In this document: positions 42,831 through 52,818 of the stretch, one piece after another
How positions within the stretch are numbered: the first letter of the stretch is position 1
Layout: each line of letters opens with the position of its first letter
Assembly: GCF_003412465.1 (NCBI RefSeq)
Contig: NZ_QTJV01000018.1
Span: 59,578-123,577, forward strand
DNA from: Chitinophaga silvisoli
Lineage (GTDB): Bacteria; Bacteroidota; Bacteroidia; Chitinophagales; Chitinophagaceae
Length of the DNA: 64,000 nucleotides
Direction of reading: 5' to 3'
Translations under genes and position numbers: made by a program
The notes under the pieces: model-generated
Told to the model about the DNA's origin: nothing
Databases searched by the model: none
The model's input: only the letters and a program-made list of their open reading frames with translations

Positions 42831-45269
42831 ATGGTTTCGCCAATTGTACTTCCTCTTTCCGATGTAGGCCTGGAAGACATCGCCACCGTAGGTGGCAAAT
42901 GTGCCTCGATGGGTGAAATGATCGGTAACCTCGCAAAACTAGGGGTGAACATACCCGACGGCTTTGCCATCACGACTGAAGCATATTATCGTTTCCTGCG
43001 GGAAAATGACCTGGAAATTTTCATCCGTCAACAGATCGCATCAATCGATTTCAATGACCTCGTCACCCTCCGCCGCGCCGGCCAGAAAATACGACAGGCC
43101 ATTAGCAACAAGCGCTTTCCCTATGACATGAGCGCAGAGATCATCAAGGCCTACACAGCCCTCTCCCTGCAATATGACCAGAAGGAAACAGACGTTGCCG
43201 TACGTTCATCTGCCACTGCTGAAGACCTTCCGGATGCCTCCTTTGCCGGCCAACAGGAAACATTCCTCAATGTACGTGGTCCTGCTGCACTGATAGACGC
43301 TGTACGCAACTGCTTCGCTTCCTTATTCACAGACAGGGCCATCAGCTACCGGGAAACCTTTGGATATGACCACTTCCAGGTAGGCCTTTCTGTATGTGTA
43401 CAAAAAATGGTGCGCTCCGACCTCGGTGCCTCCGGTGTAGCCTTTTCCCTGGATACTGACTCCGGATTTAAAAATGTAGTTGTCATCAACGGCTCTTACG
43501 GCCTCGGTGAAATGGTCGTTCAGGGCGCAGTATCCCCCGATGAGTTTATTGTATTCAAACCATCTATGGCCATTATCGAAAAGAAACCCGGCAACAAGAA
43601 TAAGATGATGGTGTATGGAGAAGGCAGTAATGACCGTACCAAAATAATCCCCGTTGAAAAAAACAAACAGCAACAATTTTGCCTTCCGGAAACACAGGCC
43701 ATCCAGCTGGCAGAAGCAGTTGTAAAAATAGAAACCTATTATACCAACCTTAAAGGGAAATGGTGCCCTATGGATGTAGAATGGGCACTGGATGGCCTTT
43801 CCAACCAGCTCTTTATCGTACAGGCCAGACCAGAAACCGTGCATTCAAATAAAGACCGGCACCGCATTGTATCCTATAAAATGGAGCCTGTACCTGGAGA
43901 TAAGTGCATCCTGAAAGGCATCGCGGTAGGTGATAAAATTGCAGCAGGAAAAGTGAACATTCTTTTTTCGCTGGACAAACGCATTACAGAAGGTGTAGAA
44001 TTTATGAAGGGTGATGTGTTGGTGACTGATATGACAGATCCTGATTGGGAACCTATCATGAAAATAGCTTCCGCCATCGTTACGAATAAAGGAGGACGTA
44101 CCTGCCATGCAGCCATTATCGCCCGCGAAATGGGGATACCTGCTATTGTAGGTTGTGGGGATGCTACTGAAAAACTCAATACTGGTCAGCTGATCACGGT
44201 GAGCTGTGCCGAAGGGGAAGAAGGCGTCGTATACGACGGCAAATGGAGCTACCGCGAAGAAGCTGTTGACCTGCAAAGCCTGCCTGCCATCAAAACGCCA
44301 CTGATGCTCAACGTAGCGTCTCCATCTATGGCCTTCCAGTTTTCCTATCTGCCCAATAGCGGAGTAGGACTCGCACGGGAGGAGTTTATCATCAACAATT
44401 ATATCCAGGCACACCCGCTTGCTTTACTTCATCATAAAGAACTGGCAGACGCAGCACTCAGTGTAAAGATCCAGCAGCTGATTACGGGTTATCCCAACGA
44501 GGAACAATATTTTATTACCAAACTTGCCTATGGCATTGCCAAGATAGCCGCTGCTTTCTACCCGTCCAAAACCATCGTCCGGTTTTCTGACTTTAAGAGC
44601 AATGAATATTACAACCTGCTGGGAGGTAAATATTTTGAGCCGCATGAAGAGAATCCAATGATTGGCTGGCGGGGAGCCTCACGCTATTACTCCGAAAAAT
44701 ATAAATCTGCCTTTGCGCTGGAATGTAAAGCCATTAAAAAGGTGCGTACAGAAATGGGATTAGGAAATGTGGTTGTTATGATCCCCTTCTGTCGTACCGT
44801 CGAAGAACTGCACCAGGTGCTGTCTACGATGAAGGAGGCTGGATTAGAAAGAGGCGATAATGGCCTTGAAGTCTATCTCATGGCCGAGATCCCCTCCAAT
44901 ATCCTCATGGCAGATGAATTTGCTGAACATATTGATGGATTTTCTATTGGTTCAAATGACCTGACCCAGCTGACACTTGGTTTAGACAGGGACTCCGCGC
45001 TGATAGCAAATATTTACAATGAAACCAATCCAGCTGTGACGAGGTTGATTGCTCACCTGATCAGGGTGGCTAAAAAGCATAATGTAAAAGTAGGGATCTG
45101 CGGACAGGGCCCTTCGGACAATCCTGCATTTGCAAAATTTCTTGTAGAACAGGGTATTGATAGTATCTCGGTAACACCGGATGCAGTGGTAAAGACGGTG
45201 ATGGCGATTGCCGAAGTAGAGGAAGAACTAAGAAAGAAAGCAATGGTAAAAGAAGAAGTGGAGCTATAA
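42831..45269 (+). CDS. ppsA: Phosphoenolpyruvate synthase
   Basis: Converts pyruvate and ATP to PEP, AMP and phosphate for gluconeogenesis. 812 residues from MVSPIVLPLSDVGLEDIATV (an upstream ATG at 42723 would add 36 unlikely residues). ATP-grasp domain (~15-350, GGKCASMGEM, VRSSATAEDLPDASFAGQQE), swivelling phosphohistidine domain with catalytic H426 (GGRTCHAAII), and PEP-binding TIM barrel with GSNDLTQLTLGLDRD and the CGQGPSD cysteine near the C-terminus. Complete. Divergent from the Lrp-type regulator. Its stop codon lies in the loop of its terminator. Confidence 0.96.
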   Translation: MVSPIVLPLSDVGLEDIATVGGKCASMGEMIGNLAKLGVNIPDGFAITTEAYYRFLRENDLEIFIRQQIASIDFNDLVTLRRAGQKIRQAISNKRFPYDMSAEIIKAYTALSLQYDQKETDVAVRSSATAEDLPDASFAGQQETFLNVRGPAALIDAVRNCFASLFTDRAISYRETFGYDHFQVGLSVCVQKMVRSDLGASGVAFSLDTDSGFKNVVVINGSYGLGEMVVQGAVSPDEFIVFKPSMAIIEKKPGNKNKMMVYGEGSNDRTKIIPVEKNKQQQFCLPETQAIQLAEAVVKIETYYTNLKGKWCPMDVEWALDGLSNQLFIVQARPETVHSNKDRHRIVSYKMEPVPGDKCILKGIAVGDKIAAGKVNILFSLDKRITEGVEFMKGDVLVTDMTDPDWEPIMKIASAIVTNKGGRTCHAAIIAREMGIPAIVGCGDATEKLNTGQLITVSCAEGEEGVVYDGKWSYREEAVDLQSLPAIKTPLMLNVASPSMAFQFSYLPNSGVGLAREEFIINNYIQAHPLALLHHKELADAALSVKIQQLITGYPNEEQYFITKLAYGIAKIAAAFYPSKTIVRFSDFKSNEYYNLLGGKYFEPHEENPMIGWRGASRYYSEKYKSAFALECKAIKKVRTEMGLGNVVVMIPFCRTVEELHQVLSTMKEAGLERGDNGLEVYLMAEIPSNILMADEFAEHIDGFSIGSNDLTQLTLGLDRDSALIANIYNETNPAVTRLIAHLIRVAKKHNVKVGICGQGPSDNPAFAKFLVEQGIDSISVTPDAVVKTVMAIAEVEEELRKKAMVKEEVEL

Positions 45270-45287
45270 CTCCACTTCTTCTTTTAC
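45246..45287 (+). terminator. Terminator overlapping the ppsA stop codon
   Basis: Eighteen-bp perfect inverted repeat: arms at 45246-45263 and 45270-45287, loop CTATAA containing the TAA stop. The right arm ends TTCTTCTTTTAC. The left arm is coding (KEEVEL). Confidence 0.8.
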
Positions 45288-45397
45288 GCTCCAGTTCAAA
45301 ATACCTGGCGTAATCTTACCCTAAAACTGTCGCATCCACCCCCTCTCTCCTCTCACATAATATCGCATATTTGTACTTCTTAGATAAACACCTGTAC

Positions 45398-45814
45398 ATG
45401 AATAATACCCAACTCGATATCTATGTGAACTACCCCGGCAACTGCCAGGAGGCCTTCAGGTTTTATGAAGAACACCTGAACGGGAAAATCACCATGATGA
45501 TGACACATGCACAAGCCCCGGATCAAAATTCCATGTTGCCGGCAGACTGGAAAAACGCCATTCTGCATGCACGTATAGCAATAGGAAATACAACCCTGAT
45601 GGGGGCCGATATTCCAGGCGCAGAACCCATGCGCAGCGCTTACCTTACATTACGGTTCGACACTGCGGCGGCAGCAGAACAGGCTTATGCATTGCTCTCA
45701 GATGGCGGACAGATTTTTATGAAAATGGAAGAAACTTTTTTCGCCTCCCGCTTCGCCATGCTACGCGATAAATTCGGTACATCCTGGATGCTCCTGCATG
45801 AAACTAAAAAGTAA
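45398..45814 (+). CDS. PhnB-like VOC/glyoxalase-fold protein
   Basis: 138 residues from MNNTQLDIYVNY. Segments typical of PhnB proteins: NCQEAFRFYEEHLNGKITMMMTH, NAILHARIAIGNTTLMGADIPG, FASRFAMLRDKFGTSWMLLHE. Small cytoplasmic protein of unknown substrate. Its TAA is immediately followed, with no gap, by the reverse-strand stop of the MscS gene. Confidence 0.85.
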   Translation: MNNTQLDIYVNYPGNCQEAFRFYEEHLNGKITMMMTHAQAPDQNSMLPADWKNAILHARIAIGNTTLMGADIPGAEPMRSAYLTLRFDTAAAAEQAYALLSDGGQIFMKMEETFFASRFAMLRDKFGTSWMLLHETKK

Positions 45815-47614
45815 TTATTCTGATTTCTCTTTCCCGCCATCCCTCACCACATGGTAACTGGGCGACATAATCTCAATACCATGCTGATTAAACACGTCCT
45901 GGATATTTTCTAATAAACTACTATAAATCACTGCCTGCCGGTTGGCCTCCTTTGTATACGCATTGATCTGATAAGAAATAAAATAATCATCCAGGCTGGT
46001 TTGCAGCACAAAGGGTTTGGGTTCTTTAATAATATAAGCAGTCTTTAATGCGGCTTCAATCAACAATTCATACACCTGCTGCCATGGCACATCATAACCG
46101 ATAGTTACCGTATAATGTATAATCAAACCCTGGTTTTCACTTTTGGTATGACTTGAATAATTAATAGTAGAACTGGACAACACAGTAGAATTAGGCACCG
46201 TAATATCTTCGTTCTTAATCGTCTTTATCCGTGTCACAAGCATCGTCTTCTCTGTTACATCTCCCACCACTTCTCCAATCTTCACCCGGTCTCCAACCTT
46301 AAATGGGCGCATGTATGTAATCACCAAACCCGCAACAATATTGTTCGTCGCACTGGATGACCCCAGGGAAATCAGTACCCCAAGAAAAACCGATACTCCC
46401 TGGAATGCCGGCGAACTGCTTCCCGGCAGAAAAGGAAACACAATCACCAGCATAAAAGCATAAAGAATAAATCGCAGGATATTAAAAGTCGGTATCGCCC
46501 ATTCAGCATGAAAACCCCTGATCTGAATATTCTCCCGCTTTATTTCATAAAATAAATACCTCACCCCTTTTATCAGGTATTTAAAAACAAAATAAATCAC
46601 AACTACCTTGAATAAATTCGGCAGGTAATCTATCACCGCTTTCAGCGTCGATTTCAAAGGGGCAAGAATCCAACTGAGCAAGGTACTCGTCCATGATTCA
46701 GTCTCCGGAAAAAGGCTGAATAATAAAGGAAGTGACAGGTAAACAAGCAGGATAATGACAAGGATCTTTGCGAAAAAACTTAATCTTATCAGTAAAGTTT
46801 CAAGATGATTCGCAGTGATTATTTTAGTCTTTTTTAGACGAAAAAAGTTTAAATACTTATCCTTGTTAACCGAAATAAATCGCGTGAATCGCCTGAAGAT
46901 GATGTTTACAAACCACACTATTATTACAAGCAGGGTAATAATCACTGCTACCAGTCCGAGTCTTTTGAGCAGGTTTACCACACTATGTACCTCTCTTTCC
47001 TTTGCAATAGTCTGCTTAATAATACCCAGGTACTCCCCGGCCAATTCAGCATTACTCTTGCCAAACCAAAGTCCGTCCAGATTTCCTACACTCAGAATTA
47101 CCTCCGTACTATTATAGATAATATCATAATAACCCTCATTTTCAACAATGGTAAGAGAGTCAGGTTCAAAAAAAGGCGTTTTGTATAACTTGTCTATCTT
47201 GGCAGAAACTGCCACAGCACGGTCTTTTGCATTGAAAGATCCTGTACGTGTGTAAATGTAAAATAAGGTATCATGTGTCAGCGTAACCGGATAACCGGCT
47301 GCTGTTTTCTTCATCGCTTTCAGTTTCTCTAACTGCGCAATATTCCGCAAAGAGTCATTCACAGCTATTTTGTGCAATTGCGCTTCCAGTTCTTTCGTGC
47401 GTTCTGCGTTGCCTGACACCGTAGCAAGTTGTTGCATTAACTGTGCCTTGACCAGTGAATCTATTCTCTTCTGCTGTTCTTCCTTCACCATCAGGGCTTC
47501 ATTAATCGCAGTGCTATCAATACCCGGTGCCGGACCAACGCTTGGTTCCTGGGCGCGGCAGTAAAGTGTAAGAGCCAGTAGCAGGCTTATGGCCAGGGTT
47601 TTAAAATACGTCAT
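45815..47614 (-). CDS. MscS-family mechanosensitive ion channel
   Basis: 599 residues. Signal peptide, a periplasmic coiled-coil-like region (~25-190), several membrane helices (~215-420), then the MscS pore and beta domain: FLGVLISLGSSSATNNIVAGLVITYMRPFKVGDRVKIGEVVGDVTE, followed by IKNEDITVPNSTVLSSSTINYS. C-terminal alpha/beta domain to the end. Larger than E. coli MscS, like the longer MscS-like channels. Releases solutes on hypo-osmotic shock. Confidence 0.93.
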   Translation of the reverse strand: MTYFKTLAISLLLALTLYCRAQEPSVGPAPGIDSTAINEALMVKEEQQKRIDSLVKAQLMQQLATVSGNAERTKELEAQLHKIAVNDSLRNIAQLEKLKAMKKTAAGYPVTLTHDTLFYIYTRTGSFNAKDRAVAVSAKIDKLYKTPFFEPDSLTIVENEGYYDIIYNSTEVILSVGNLDGLWFGKSNAELAGEYLGIIKQTIAKEREVHSVVNLLKRLGLVAVIITLLVIIVWFVNIIFRRFTRFISVNKDKYLNFFRLKKTKIITANHLETLLIRLSFFAKILVIILLVYLSLPLLFSLFPETESWTSTLLSWILAPLKSTLKAVIDYLPNLFKVVVIYFVFKYLIKGVRYLFYEIKRENIQIRGFHAEWAIPTFNILRFILYAFMLVIVFPFLPGSSSPAFQGVSVFLGVLISLGSSSATNNIVAGLVITYMRPFKVGDRVKIGEVVGDVTEKTMLVTRIKTIKNEDITVPNSTVLSSSTINYSSHTKSENQGLIIHYTVTIGYDVPWQQVYELLIEAALKTAYIIKEPKPFVLQTSLDDYFISYQINAYTKEANRQAVIYSSLLENIQDVFNQHGIEIMSPSYHVVRDGGKEKSE

Positions 47615-47738
47615 AAGCTATTGTGTAACAATTAATTCAGCTATTTAAAGATAGCAATTTTCAGCTAGATGAAAATTGTGAGCAATTGTTGAATCACATT
47701 TCATACCAGACACATAGCTTAGCACATCCCGCAGCGAC

Positions 47739-48188
47739 CTACTTTATTAACCTCATCAATAAACCATCAAATACCACCTTATCCTTCATCACATCTTTAA
47801 AAAACACATCATCCACCGCTTTCACTACCCGGTACGCCTCTCGCAGTACCTCTATCCCCTTGTCCGTCATTTTCAACTGTTTCGCACGACTATCCCCGGG
47901 ATCTTTCACTCGTTCTATTAATTGCTTATTCTCCAATACTGCCAATACTTTCGAAGTCATCATCTTATCAGTATTAGCATAATCGGCCAACTGCTGCTGC
48001 GTAACCGCCCCCTTTTTTTCACCCAACCAATAGAGACCTGCCATCAAAGAAAATTGAGTGAGCGTAAGTTCCATCTTCCCAAGTGCCCTGTTCATACTCA
48101 GCTGCCACTGCATCGTAACCTGCCATAGCAGGTACCCGCTATTTTCCTCCGGTTCTATATAGGAGAAGACCTGATTTTGTGTATCCAT
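47739..48188 (-). CDS. MarR-family transcriptional regulator
   Basis: 149 residues with the winged-helix MarR signature: LTLTQFSLMAGLYWLGE, TQQQLADYANTDKMMTSKVLAVLE, RAKQLKMTDKGIEVL. Third gene of a VOC-EVE-MarR cluster, 4 bases after the EVE gene, so likely a self-regulated operon. Confidence 0.92.
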   Translation of the reverse strand: MDTQNQVFSYIEPEENSGYLLWQVTMQWQLSMNRALGKMELTLTQFSLMAGLYWLGEKKGAVTQQQLADYANTDKMMTSKVLAVLENKQLIERVKDPGDSRAKQLKMTDKGIEVLREAYRVVKAVDDVFFKDVMKDKVVFDGLLMRLIK

Positions 48189-48192
48189 GTTT

Positions 48193-48609
48193 TTATTGCA
48201 TGTGCGATTCTATCAAATCAAAATCGTGTTTGTTGATTTCAAAAAAACCTGTTCTAAAAATATATCCCCACTTTTCCTTGTCTTTAATAAATTCAAGGCT
48301 GTTTATTAAAGGCCTGATCTCGGCCTCCTTTACATCCTTGTATTCCGCTTTCCGCCGGTAAGGCTTAAATTTTTCTGTCACTTCATATTGAAATATACCA
48401 TCGTCAGCCAGCACCGCAAGTGCAACAAACCGCTGACACAATTCATGCTGTCCATAAATCATTTTCCCGGCATAATACAATACCTTGTCACCTGCAGCCA
48501 TTCTCTTTAACGGGGCAAGTTTGCCATGATTTACCTGTACTACCCCCTCCCTGGCCCCGTCAAGGGCGTGATCACGCGATGTGACCACCACCCAAAATCC
48601 CGTTGCCAT
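48193..48609 (-). CDS. EVE-domain protein
   Basis: 138 residues covering one EVE (PUA-like) domain: FWVVVTSRDHALDGAREGVVQVNH, GDKVLYYAGKM, FKPYRRKAEY, KWGYIFRTGFFEI. EVE domains bind modified bases in DNA or RNA. Start codon overlaps the VOC gene stop (TAATG). Function in this cluster unknown. Confidence 0.9.
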   Translation of the reverse strand: MATGFWVVVTSRDHALDGAREGVVQVNHGKLAPLKRMAAGDKVLYYAGKMIYGQHELCQRFVALAVLADDGIFQYEVTEKFKPYRRKAEYKDVKEAEIRPLINSLEFIKDKEKWGYIFRTGFFEINKHDFDLIESHMQ

Positions 48610-48980
48610 TAATCTTCCCTGGTTTCCTGTAAGGTAATTGCATAACCATCAGGATCAGCTACTACCAGGATCCGCCCAAACGGTGTCGGATGAATATCCT
48701 TTACAATAGAAATCTTATCTCCATTTTTCTCCAGGAAGGTATCCAGATTACCTATCCCAAACCATACAGCCACTCCCCAACCCAGCAAATTTGCCTTGGA
48801 TAGTTCGATCATCGGCTTCCTGATAGCGAAGGCTGCACCATTTTTTTGCTCAAATACAATCGCATCAGGTGGCGATTTCAAAACCGGCTTAAAACCTAAA
48901 ATCTCGGTATAAAATTTTCCCGATGCCTCAAGATCAGTCACTTGCAGCGAAACAAAGCTGAGTTGTGTTGGATTTGTCAT
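48609..48980 (-). CDS. VOC/glyoxalase-bleomycin resistance-like protein
   Basis: 123 residues of a single VOC fold: LSFVSLQVTDLEASGKFYTEILGFKPV, GWGVAVWFGIGNLDTF, FGRILVVADPDGYAITLQE. Possible metal-dependent dioxygenase, isomerase or binding protein. First gene of the VOC-EVE-MarR operon. Confidence 0.9.
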   Translation of the reverse strand: MTNPTQLSFVSLQVTDLEASGKFYTEILGFKPVLKSPPDAIVFEQKNGAAFAIRKPMIELSKANLLGWGVAVWFGIGNLDTFLEKNGDKISIVKDIHPTPFGRILVVADPDGYAITLQETRED

Positions 48981-49131
48981 AATCTCTAATTTAGTTGTCG
49001 TGACTACTAAATTAGAGAATAAAGCAACAATAAAAAATCTTTTTTAGTCAAGGGGGCATCCTTGCCACCTCATCAAGACCATTAACCATTCCCCCATTTG
49101 TTCCTATCTTTATCAAAGAACAGCGCCTACT

Positions 49132-49827
49132 ATGATAGATTTATCTCACGCCGAAAACCAGGTTCACTGTGTCACAAATTTTCAGGACCTGGTTAATACG
49201 CCATTTCAGGGGAACATGAATGCGATATGCTGGACCCGTAAACTGACAGGCGATTTTTCTGAGATTGTTAAGAATGTAGCGCTAAGCGGAAATATAACAG
49301 AAATTGAACCGGGCGAACTTTGTACCCTTCAATTGAGTGAACAGGGTCAACTTGCCCGGGAAATTATTTTACAGGACCTGGCCGCATTGACTGCTCATGG
49401 TGCCTCCCCCAGCCTCAATATCATTAGTTATTATGACCGGGATGAGGCTTTCCCCTTTTTCCCAACTGATGTTTACTCTTACCATGTAGATCGCTCTCCT
49501 ATTCCAACCAGTACATTTCTATGCACCTACTATGGCGATGCCAGTGATATATTGCCCAATTCACAAGGGATACAAAAAATCCTCATCCCCGAAGTACGTG
49601 CTGAACTTAGAACGCTGTACAATGGGCCGGATGAAGGTTTTGAATCCTTCTTAAGCGAGCATTTCTTTGACCTGCACTACCAGGCTAAACCGGGTGCCGT
49701 TCCGGTCAACTTAGGCACCGGACACCTGTGGAGATTGGCGGTCGATCATCCCGACAGCCTGGTTCCCCCCTGTCTTCACCGTGCACCTAAAGAAAAGTCC
49801 GGACCAAGGCTCTTACTCATTTGTTGA
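49132..49827 (+). CDS. DUF1826-family protein
   Basis: 231 residues. Contains the family core: YHVDRSPIPTSTFLCTYYGDASDILPN and the C-terminal HLWRLAVDHPDSLVPPCLHRAP. Conserved His/Asp/Cys residues suggest metal binding; no confirmed role known to me. No signal peptide. Probably first of a pair with the small gene at 49877, 49 bases downstream. Confidence 0.75.
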   Translation: MIDLSHAENQVHCVTNFQDLVNTPFQGNMNAICWTRKLTGDFSEIVKNVALSGNITEIEPGELCTLQLSEQGQLAREIILQDLAALTAHGASPSLNIISYYDRDEAFPFFPTDVYSYHVDRSPIPTSTFLCTYYGDASDILPNSQGIQKILIPEVRAELRTLYNGPDEGFESFLSEHFFDLHYQAKPGAVPVNLGTGHLWRLAVDHPDSLVPPCLHRAPKEKSGPRLLLIC

Positions 49828-49876
49828 GCACAAAGAAAAAATCCTCCATTAACTATATATATACTTTCTTTGCACC

Positions 49877-50452
49877 ATGCTACAAATTCAGGACCTTATC
49901 CAATCAGGACAAATTGAAACTGCGATCCGGGAAACAGAAACCATGCTCGGTCAATTACCAGCTTCCGACTTCCAATACGTGATCGGCAAAAACCTTCTGC
50001 ACCTTAAAGGCCCCCTGACAGCTTACTTCAACTATTGCTACACCATTATGACGGAAGACGAAGAACTGGATGTCAAAGCCCTCTACCTTGAAATGAACAG
50101 TTTTACGACCCAGTACGATCAATGGTTCCTGCATTTACTGGCTTACGATACACTTGCCAACCGTGACAATCCCGACTGGCTGGAGAATTTCAGCGGCGAG
50201 GCCCAAAAGAAACTCACCATCACAGGCTTTGAACCACTGCAGGAGACCAACAGGAAATTCATGCAGACAGAAGGTTACCGCGATGATCAATTGCGCCAGG
50301 CATGCGAACTCCAGGAATATCTCGTGATCCTCCGGTTGCATGAACTCGCGATCCAAACCGTCAAAGAAAATAAAGGAAAAGCTCCCTGGGCCAATATCCC
50401 CGTGTTCGCTGGCGCACATGATTATGAAGACCTGATCTTTATGATCTCTTAG
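49877..50452 (+). CDS. Hypothetical helical protein
   Basis: 191 residues, cytoplasmic, mostly helical and acidic (TMLGQLPASDFQYVIGKNLLHL, LRLHELAIQTVKENKGKAPW). Not recognised. Precedes the WG/Sel1 gene by 48 bases; both may belong to one stress or repeat-protein cluster. Confidence 0.6.
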   Translation: MLQIQDLIQSGQIETAIRETETMLGQLPASDFQYVIGKNLLHLKGPLTAYFNYCYTIMTEDEELDVKALYLEMNSFTTQYDQWFLHLLAYDTLANRDNPDWLENFSGEAQKKLTITGFEPLQETNRKFMQTEGYRDDQLRQACELQEYLVILRLHELAIQTVKENKGKAPWANIPVFAGAHDYEDLIFMIS

Positions 50453-50488
50453 GTCTCTTAAGATCAAAGCCCACACATAAAGAATCAC

Positions 50489-50496
50489 TACCTTTG
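50489..50496 (+). promoter_or_regulatory. -7 promoter element before the WG/Sel1 gene
   Basis: TACCTTTG matches the Bacteroidota -7 consensus exactly. No -33 TTTG at the right spacing. Transcription would start at or just beyond ATG 50501, so the true start of the next gene may be internal. Confidence 0.45.
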
Positions 50497-50500
50497 CAGC

Positions 50501-52471
50501 ATGTCGCACAGCGTATATTTAAGTAATACCAGCTCCCCATCAGGAATAAACAGGAATGAAATACTGATGATGGAATGGGGATATGAGATGCCGTTACTAT
50601 TACAACCACTGTTAATAAGTGGCGGGTTTATTGAGAACGATATGCTATACTACGATGCCAAACGCGGCATCGAAAACCTCAAAAGGTTTTATAAGTTCCT
50701 GGACATAACAGCTGCGCTCATCAACAATAAAAGTAGCTTTACTGAATGCAGCAATAAACTCTTCCAATACCTGGACAGCCTTGACCATGCTTACTTTTGC
50801 ATGGATGCCCGGGCTGTATTCAACAGTGAAGAAATACCACATGACCAACAAGCCGCTATCTGGCTGGCAGACATTGCATACAACAATGCGATGATCACCA
50901 GCGCCATGGATAACATGGACATTAGCCTCCTCTCTTACAAGCAATTCAGGCATGTCAGCATGGCTTTTCATTCATTTGCTGAGCTGCTGAACTTCGAAGA
51001 CATTTCTTATGGTTGGGGATATATCCTTGAAGAAGAAAAACAGGAAGAAATTTACTCCGAAAATGGATTATGGGGATTAAAAAATGCAGCAGGAAACATC
51101 TTGCTGTCGCCCCAGTTTGATGAATTTTATGCATTCAGTGAGCAGGATCTGGCGGTAGTAATGAAAGCACAGAAATATGGTTATGTGCACAGGTCAGGTG
51201 AAATAATAGTGCCTCCGGAATGGGATGAGGCTTACGATTTTGTCTATTCCAGGCGGGCAATCGTTCAGCGAAATGGCCATTTAGGTCTCCTCAATACTGC
51301 AGGCAAAGTGGTGGCCGAACCAATATATGAGAATCTTATTAAGGCCGGTCACCATGGTCTCTACATCGCACAAAAGAATGGAAGCTGGGGGGTACTGACA
51401 GCAGATGCAACTGTGCTGATAGGTTTCAAATATGAAAAGATTGAACCCTTGCATGATGATGTATTCATACTACAGAAAGACGGCTTTTACAGCCTTGCAG
51501 AAGAGGGTGAGCAGTTCGATCTCATAGTGCATAAAGCGCCGCCACAGGGATTTGCCTGGGCTATCAAAGGGGATAAAGTCTACCTCATCGATAAATATGG
51601 CATCTCAAGAGCCAATAAAGCCCTGGTACAACAGGATGCTGAAAGCGAAGCCTCCTCTTTCTATTACGATGACACAGTGCGGCAGAAACTGCTGGCATAT
51701 GCAAAAAGTGCTGATGAAGCAACTACAACAGATGCCTACACCCCGGTTGAAGAATTGTATAATATAGGTGTAGATGCCTATAACAGGCAGGACTATCCCT
51801 CCGCCATCTATCACTACACGCTTGCTGCGGAAAAAGGGTATGGTTACGCGATGAATAACCTGGCGCATATCTATTACATGATAGATGGATATGTAGATGA
51901 GCAAAAAGCTTTTTACTGGTATGAGCAGGGAGCTGCCGCCCGCAATACAAATGCCCTCTTCGGATTAAGTCTGTGCTACCAATACGGCATAGGCACTCAT
52001 CCTGATATAGAAAAAGCTATAGACCTCCTGCTGCAGGCAGCGGAGGACGGCATGGCAGCGGCACATAATAACCTCGGATTTCTACTGTACGATACAGATC
52101 CGGAGCAGGCACTATATCATTATCAACAGGCAGAAAAGTTGGGAGAACCAGATTATAGCGGACTCGGATTTCTCTATGAAGGTAAAGGAGATTTTGAAAC
52201 CGCTCTCGCTTATTATAATCAGGACAAGTCAGGATTAGGGGCCTATCATCTGGGGAATCTTTACCGGAAAGGATCAGGCACTGCAAAAGATATAAAAGCG
52301 GCCATAGCGTACTTTGAAACAGCGCTGGATGCTGCTTATGATATGGCACATATAGAGCTGGCAGGGATATACCTGTTTGAAGAAGGCTTTAAAGATATTG
52401 ATAAGGCAAAAATGCATTCGGACGCAGCAGCAAAAGCAGGCATTGAAATCCCTGGGGAACTATCTATGTAA
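50501..52471 (+). CDS. WG-repeat and Sel1-repeat protein
   Basis: 656 residues in two parts. The middle (~170-370) has WG repeats: YSENGLWGLKNAAGNILLSP, KYGYVHRSGEIIVPPEWDEA, NGHLGLLNTAGKVVAEPIYE, NGSWGVLTADATVL. The C-terminal third (~415-650) has Sel1/TPR-like repeats (YPSAIYHYTLAAEKGYGYAMNNLAHIYY, AFYWYEQGAAARNTNALFGLSLCYQYGIG). Both are protein-interaction repeats; no catalytic domain. ATG 50501 may be too early; ATG 50567 (MEWGYEMPLL) would leave a leader after the -7 element. Confidence 0.85.
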   Translation: MSHSVYLSNTSSPSGINRNEILMMEWGYEMPLLLQPLLISGGFIENDMLYYDAKRGIENLKRFYKFLDITAALINNKSSFTECSNKLFQYLDSLDHAYFCMDARAVFNSEEIPHDQQAAIWLADIAYNNAMITSAMDNMDISLLSYKQFRHVSMAFHSFAELLNFEDISYGWGYILEEEKQEEIYSENGLWGLKNAAGNILLSPQFDEFYAFSEQDLAVVMKAQKYGYVHRSGEIIVPPEWDEAYDFVYSRRAIVQRNGHLGLLNTAGKVVAEPIYENLIKAGHHGLYIAQKNGSWGVLTADATVLIGFKYEKIEPLHDDVFILQKDGFYSLAEEGEQFDLIVHKAPPQGFAWAIKGDKVYLIDKYGISRANKALVQQDAESEASSFYYDDTVRQKLLAYAKSADEATTTDAYTPVEELYNIGVDAYNRQDYPSAIYHYTLAAEKGYGYAMNNLAHIYYMIDGYVDEQKAFYWYEQGAAARNTNALFGLSLCYQYGIGTHPDIEKAIDLLLQAAEDGMAAAHNNLGFLLYDTDPEQALYHYQQAEKLGEPDYSGLGFLYEGKGDFETALAYYNQDKSGLGAYHLGNLYRKGSGTAKDIKAAIAYFETALDAAYDMAHIELAGIYLFEEGFKDIDKAKMHSDAAAKAGIEIPGELSM

Positions 52472-52818
52472 GCAATAGGTGCAGATTTATGTAGTAAAAT
52501 ATTTTAAATTATCCCCAACAAAAATCAAATAAGTACTGTTATCTAACAGTGTGAAAATTCACGTACTCAAATAACCACCATTCGCAGGCTCAGTAAGCAA
52601 AAACAATGAAAAATGCACCACATAAAAAGTGAAAAACACCCACATAAATAACGGTATTTAATATTACCCACAGCTATCTGCTGTGCGGCATAGTTTCTCT
52701 CTTTTGAAGATGATCAGTAGTATGCACTAACTGGTATGTATTACTCATACATATATCAATCGCTATGGCGGATACCGAAAAGCCTTAACAGAGTAGGTAA
52801 AATATTAAACCAAATTTT
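52472..52818. other. Intergenic region upstream of the PixA/AidA-like gene
   Basis: 347 bp without a supported gene. A+T-rich; likely the control region of the downstream gene. No consensus promoter or operator that I can defend. Confidence 0.4.
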
